Assembly (NCBI GenBank): GCA_002712645.1
Contig: PAUH01000009.1
Coordinates: 80,825-95,126 of the forward strand
Length of the DNA: 14,302 nt
Direction of reading: 5' to 3'
From: Methanobacteriota archaeon
GTDB taxonomy: Archaea; Thermoplasmatota; Poseidoniia; Poseidoniales; Thalassarchaeaceae
In this document: piece by piece, positions 13,791 through 14,302 of the stretch
Layout: every line of letters begins with the position of its first letter
Numbering within the stretch: position 1 is the stretch's first letter
The notes under the pieces: model-generated
What the model was told of the DNA's origin: nothing
Databases searched by the model: none
Seen by the model: only the letters and a program-made list of their open reading frames with translations
Program-made: the position numbers and the translations under genes

Positions 13791-14302
13791 TCGAGGAAAG
13801 CCCCCCTTGCAGGCCGCAGGATTTTGGAAAGTTCGAGATAGTAGACAGGGATGGGGCTGCTAGAATAGGGAAAATCCATACTAATCACGGGATACTGACC
13901 ACGCCCACTCTTTTACCAGTTGTAAATCCGAACATACTTACCGTTGAACCAAGAGAGATGTGGGATAAATTCGGTTTCAGAGCATTGATCACGAACTCAT
14001 ATGTGATATGGAAGCACGAGAAACTTCGTGAACAGGCGCTGGAAGAGGGCGTGCACAAACTCCTGAATTTCCCTGGAGTGATTATGACTGACTCGGGCAC
14101 ATTTCAGTCATATGTCTACGGAGATGTCGAGGTTGGAGTCGAGGAGATTGTTGAATTTCAGCGAGATATCGGGGTGGACATAGGAACCATGCTGGATGTC
14201 TTCGGCCGTCCCGACATGACCAGGGAAGAGATAGAGGACGCCGTAGACATGACTGCGAATCGTGCCTATGCATCTCTTTCAGCGGCAGGAGAAAAATTAC
14301 TC
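13787..14302 (+). CDS. tgtA: Archaeosine tRNA-guanine transglycosylase, N-terminal part (cut by right edge)
   Basis: The first 172 residues of the archaeal TGT, which swaps guanine-15 of tRNA for preQ0 on the way to archaeosine. The archaeal signature is clear: LPVVNPNILTVEPREM (43-58), ALITNSYVIWK, the substrate-pocket motif MTDSGTFQSYVYGDVEV with Asp102, and EIVEFQRDIGVDIG. Asp102 corresponds to the conserved active-site Asp of DSGxFQ; the nucleophilic Asp lies in the missing C-terminal part, as does any PUA domain. The ATG at 13787 overlaps the aconitase-X stop as ATGA, so translation is probably coupled. N-terminal residues 1-12 are a short extension rich in Pro and Glu. Confidence 0.93.
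   Translation, partial: MIEESPPCRPQDFGKFEIVDRDGAARIGKIHTNHGILTTPTLLPVVNPNILTVEPREMWDKFGFRALITNSYVIWKHEKLREQALEEGVHKLLNFPGVIMTDSGTFQSYVYGDVEVGVEEIVEFQRDIGVDIGTMLDVFGRPDMTREEIEDAVDMTANRAYASLSAAGEKLL

Overview
The window looks like a piece of a free-living euryarchaeal chromosome. The best guess is a marine Thermoplasmatota lineage such as Marine Group II/III (Ca. Poseidoniales). The archaeal assignment rests on a TATA-binding protein, an archaeosine-type tRNA-guanine transglycosylase, a SepF-like division protein, a mevalonate kinase and a fused aconitase-X. The placement within the Archaea is inference from the overall gene style: PKD-rich surface protein, many GTG starts, tightly packed genes. 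I see no mobile element, CRISPR array, tRNA or rRNA. Nearly every base is coding, and the longest gap between genes is about 110 bp.

Left third (1-4843, minus strand): one tight five-gene cluster, read right to left. It starts with a membrane HdrE/HdrD-type fusion (cytochrome-b-like helices, two 4Fe-4S motifs, two CCG domains). A four-helix membrane protein abuts it directly. Two tandem paralogous class-I amidotransferase/peptidase C26 enzymes (PuuD-like gamma-glutamyl hydrolases) follow. Cysteinyl-tRNA synthetase comes last, starts in an ATGA overlap and runs off the left edge. Gaps of 0, 1, 38 and -4 bp suggest one transcript.

Middle (4844-10609, plus strand): mevalonate kinase diverges from that cluster. 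It is followed by the TATA-binding protein, whose second repeat carries an insertion of about 69 residues and which has a TATA box placed for a leaderless transcript. Then comes a 1120-residue surface protein (signal anchor, beta-rich N-terminus, CARDB-like domain, about five PKD-like repeats, C-terminal membrane helix, 84-residue cytoplasmic tail), also with a TATA box at leaderless spacing. It is followed after 5 bp by a SepF-like division protein.

Right third (10598-14302): a flavin-reductase-fold protein and a Bcp-type peroxiredoxin lie on the minus strand. The first overlaps sepF tail to tail by 12 bp. Diverging from the peroxiredoxin is a single-chain aconitase-X, probably phosphomevalonate dehydratase of the archaeal mevalonate pathway. 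It is joined by an ATGA overlap to tgtA, which runs off the right edge.

Themes: archaeal isoprenoid synthesis (mevalonate kinase plus candidate phosphomevalonate dehydratase), membrane electron transfer, cysteine/gamma-glutamyl chemistry, basal transcription, and a cell-surface/cell-division pair. Much of this is housekeeping. The points most worth a second look are the TBP insertion, the surface-protein/SepF pair, the fused dehydratase and the cysS-amidotransferase cluster.
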